Origin: Clostridia bacterium
GTDB taxonomy: Bacteria > Bacillota > Clostridia > Oscillospirales > Acutalibacteraceae
Assembly (NCBI GenBank): GCA_017549905.1
Contig: JAFYNC010000108.1
Span: forward strand, 1-6,114
Reading direction: 5' to 3'
Length of the DNA: 6,114 nt
The notes under the pieces: model-generated
Seen by the model: only the letters and a program-made list of their open reading frames with translations
Told to the model about the DNA's origin: nothing
Database searches by the model: none
Shown: positions 5,795-6,114 of the stretch, in pieces
Layout of the letters: each line of letters opens with the position of its first letter
How positions within the stretch are numbered: the stretch's first letter is position 1
Translations under genes and position numbers: made by a program

Positions 5795-6003
5795 TTTTAA
5801 AACTCCTTTTTTAAAAAATATTTTGTTTAAAACCGTAACTACAGAAAAAACTTAAATAAACTTTAGCGCCCACAACACTTTGACATTTTTTAATAAATAC
5901 GAAGTGTTTATTGAAACGTAACAAATTCAACAATAAAAAATTAGTGAAAATGCTCACATTTCAAGGTCTAAAGCCTTTTTATGTATCTTTTCCATAAAAC
6001 TAC
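5795..6003 (-). other. Long 5' leader of the surface protein gene with several possible hairpins
   Basis: There is no convincing gene here. If transcription starts about 7 nt after the -10 at 6010-6015, the mRNA has an untranslated leader of roughly 210 nt. On the minus strand it can form TTTTATG/CATAAAA (plus 5977-5999), AAGGC/ACCTT with a wobble (5963-5977) and AAATG/CATTT (5948-5961). It can also form two mutually exclusive stems sharing plus 5902-5908: a 9-bp stem across 5892-5912, or AACACTT/AAGTGTT across 5874-5908. A GC-rich patch (about 5866-5873, GGGCGC on the minus strand) stands out in otherwise AT-rich DNA. The RBS AAGGAG is at plus 5803-5808. I do not recognise a known riboswitch; AT-rich DNA gives weak stems by chance. 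Confidence 0.4.
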
Positions 6004-6009
6004 ACTACT

Positions 6010-6038
6010 AATATATCACACCTTTGTAAAAAATGCAA
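6010..6038 (-). promoter_or_regulatory. Strong sigma-A promoter with extended -10 for the surface protein gene
   Basis: On the minus strand TTGCAT (plus 6033-6038) is followed after 17 nt by TATATT (plus 6010-6015), preceded by TGA, giving a TGn extended -10. Both boxes are one mismatch from consensus. It is the best promoter in the 320-bp gene-free stretch and points toward the surface protein gene. The remaining DNA to 6114 is AT-rich, with only a small ATTAG/CTAAT inverted repeat (6071-6083). Confidence 0.72.
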
Positions 6039-6114
6039 CAATTATTTTAAATAATTTTAATTTTTATAGAATTAGTTTCTAATGTATTTAGAGAGCTAAT
6101 AAACATGCTGAATG

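Noticed and set aside
5880..5908. Plus-strand TTGACA as a -35 element
   Set aside because: No acceptable -10 box is found 16-18 nt downstream and no gene follows on that strand within the window.
5954..5995. Minus-strand 13-codon open frame in the leader (begins M-E-K-I-H)
   Set aside because: It has no ribosome binding site and would begin only about 8 nt from the predicted transcript start; chance occurrence is likely.
6105..6114. ATG with GAGAG upstream at the right edge, possibly a divergent plus-strand gene
   Set aside because: Only three codons are visible and the upstream promoter-like sequences are weak, so it cannot be supported.

Overview
The window looks like ordinary chromosome from a low-GC, spore-forming Firmicute, most likely a gut-type Clostridia member. 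The evidence is the AT-rich intergenic DNA, strong GGAGG-type ribosome binding sites, use of GTG and TTG starts, a class II (Gram-positive type) GalT, a CotF-family spore coat protein, and an LPXTG-like cell-wall anchor. I cannot name a genus from the sequence.

Layout. (1) 2-1300 (+): the C-terminal ~432 residues of a class II UDP-glucose/hexose-1-phosphate uridylyltransferase (galT), cut by the left window edge. (2) 1300-2217 (+): an AEC-family permease whose GTG start overlaps the galT stop by one base, so the two are co-transcribed. (3) 2223-2260: a rho-independent terminator whose 3' arm is also the ribosome binding site of the next gene. (4) 2259-2723 (+): a CotF/ferritin-like spore coat protein with a symmetric set of potential metal ligands, followed by its own terminator. 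(5) 2750-3180 (+): a consensus sigma-A promoter and a small standalone papain-like (C39-like) cysteine peptidase homologue. (6) 3170-3201: a 15-bp bidirectional terminator shared with the convergent gene. (7) 3203-3955 (-): a ZIP-family metal transporter with its own promoter. (8) 4097-5794 (-): a large secreted, probably cell-wall-anchored protein with signal peptide, beta-rich N-terminal region, predicted parallel beta-helix, Thr/Ser/Gly repeat stalk and sorting signal. It is flanked by a strong terminator and, about 210 nt upstream, a strong extended -10 promoter, leaving a long leader with possible RNA structure. (9) 6016-6114: no supported gene.

Only galT and the AEC permease form an evident operon. 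The other genes look like single-gene units, each with its own promoter and/or terminator. I see no phage, CRISPR, toxin-antitoxin or defence module. The points most worth a second look are the terminator/RBS overlap before the spore gene, the conserved metal-ligand pattern in the coat protein, the standalone peptidase-like protein, and the long hairpin-rich leader of the surface protein.
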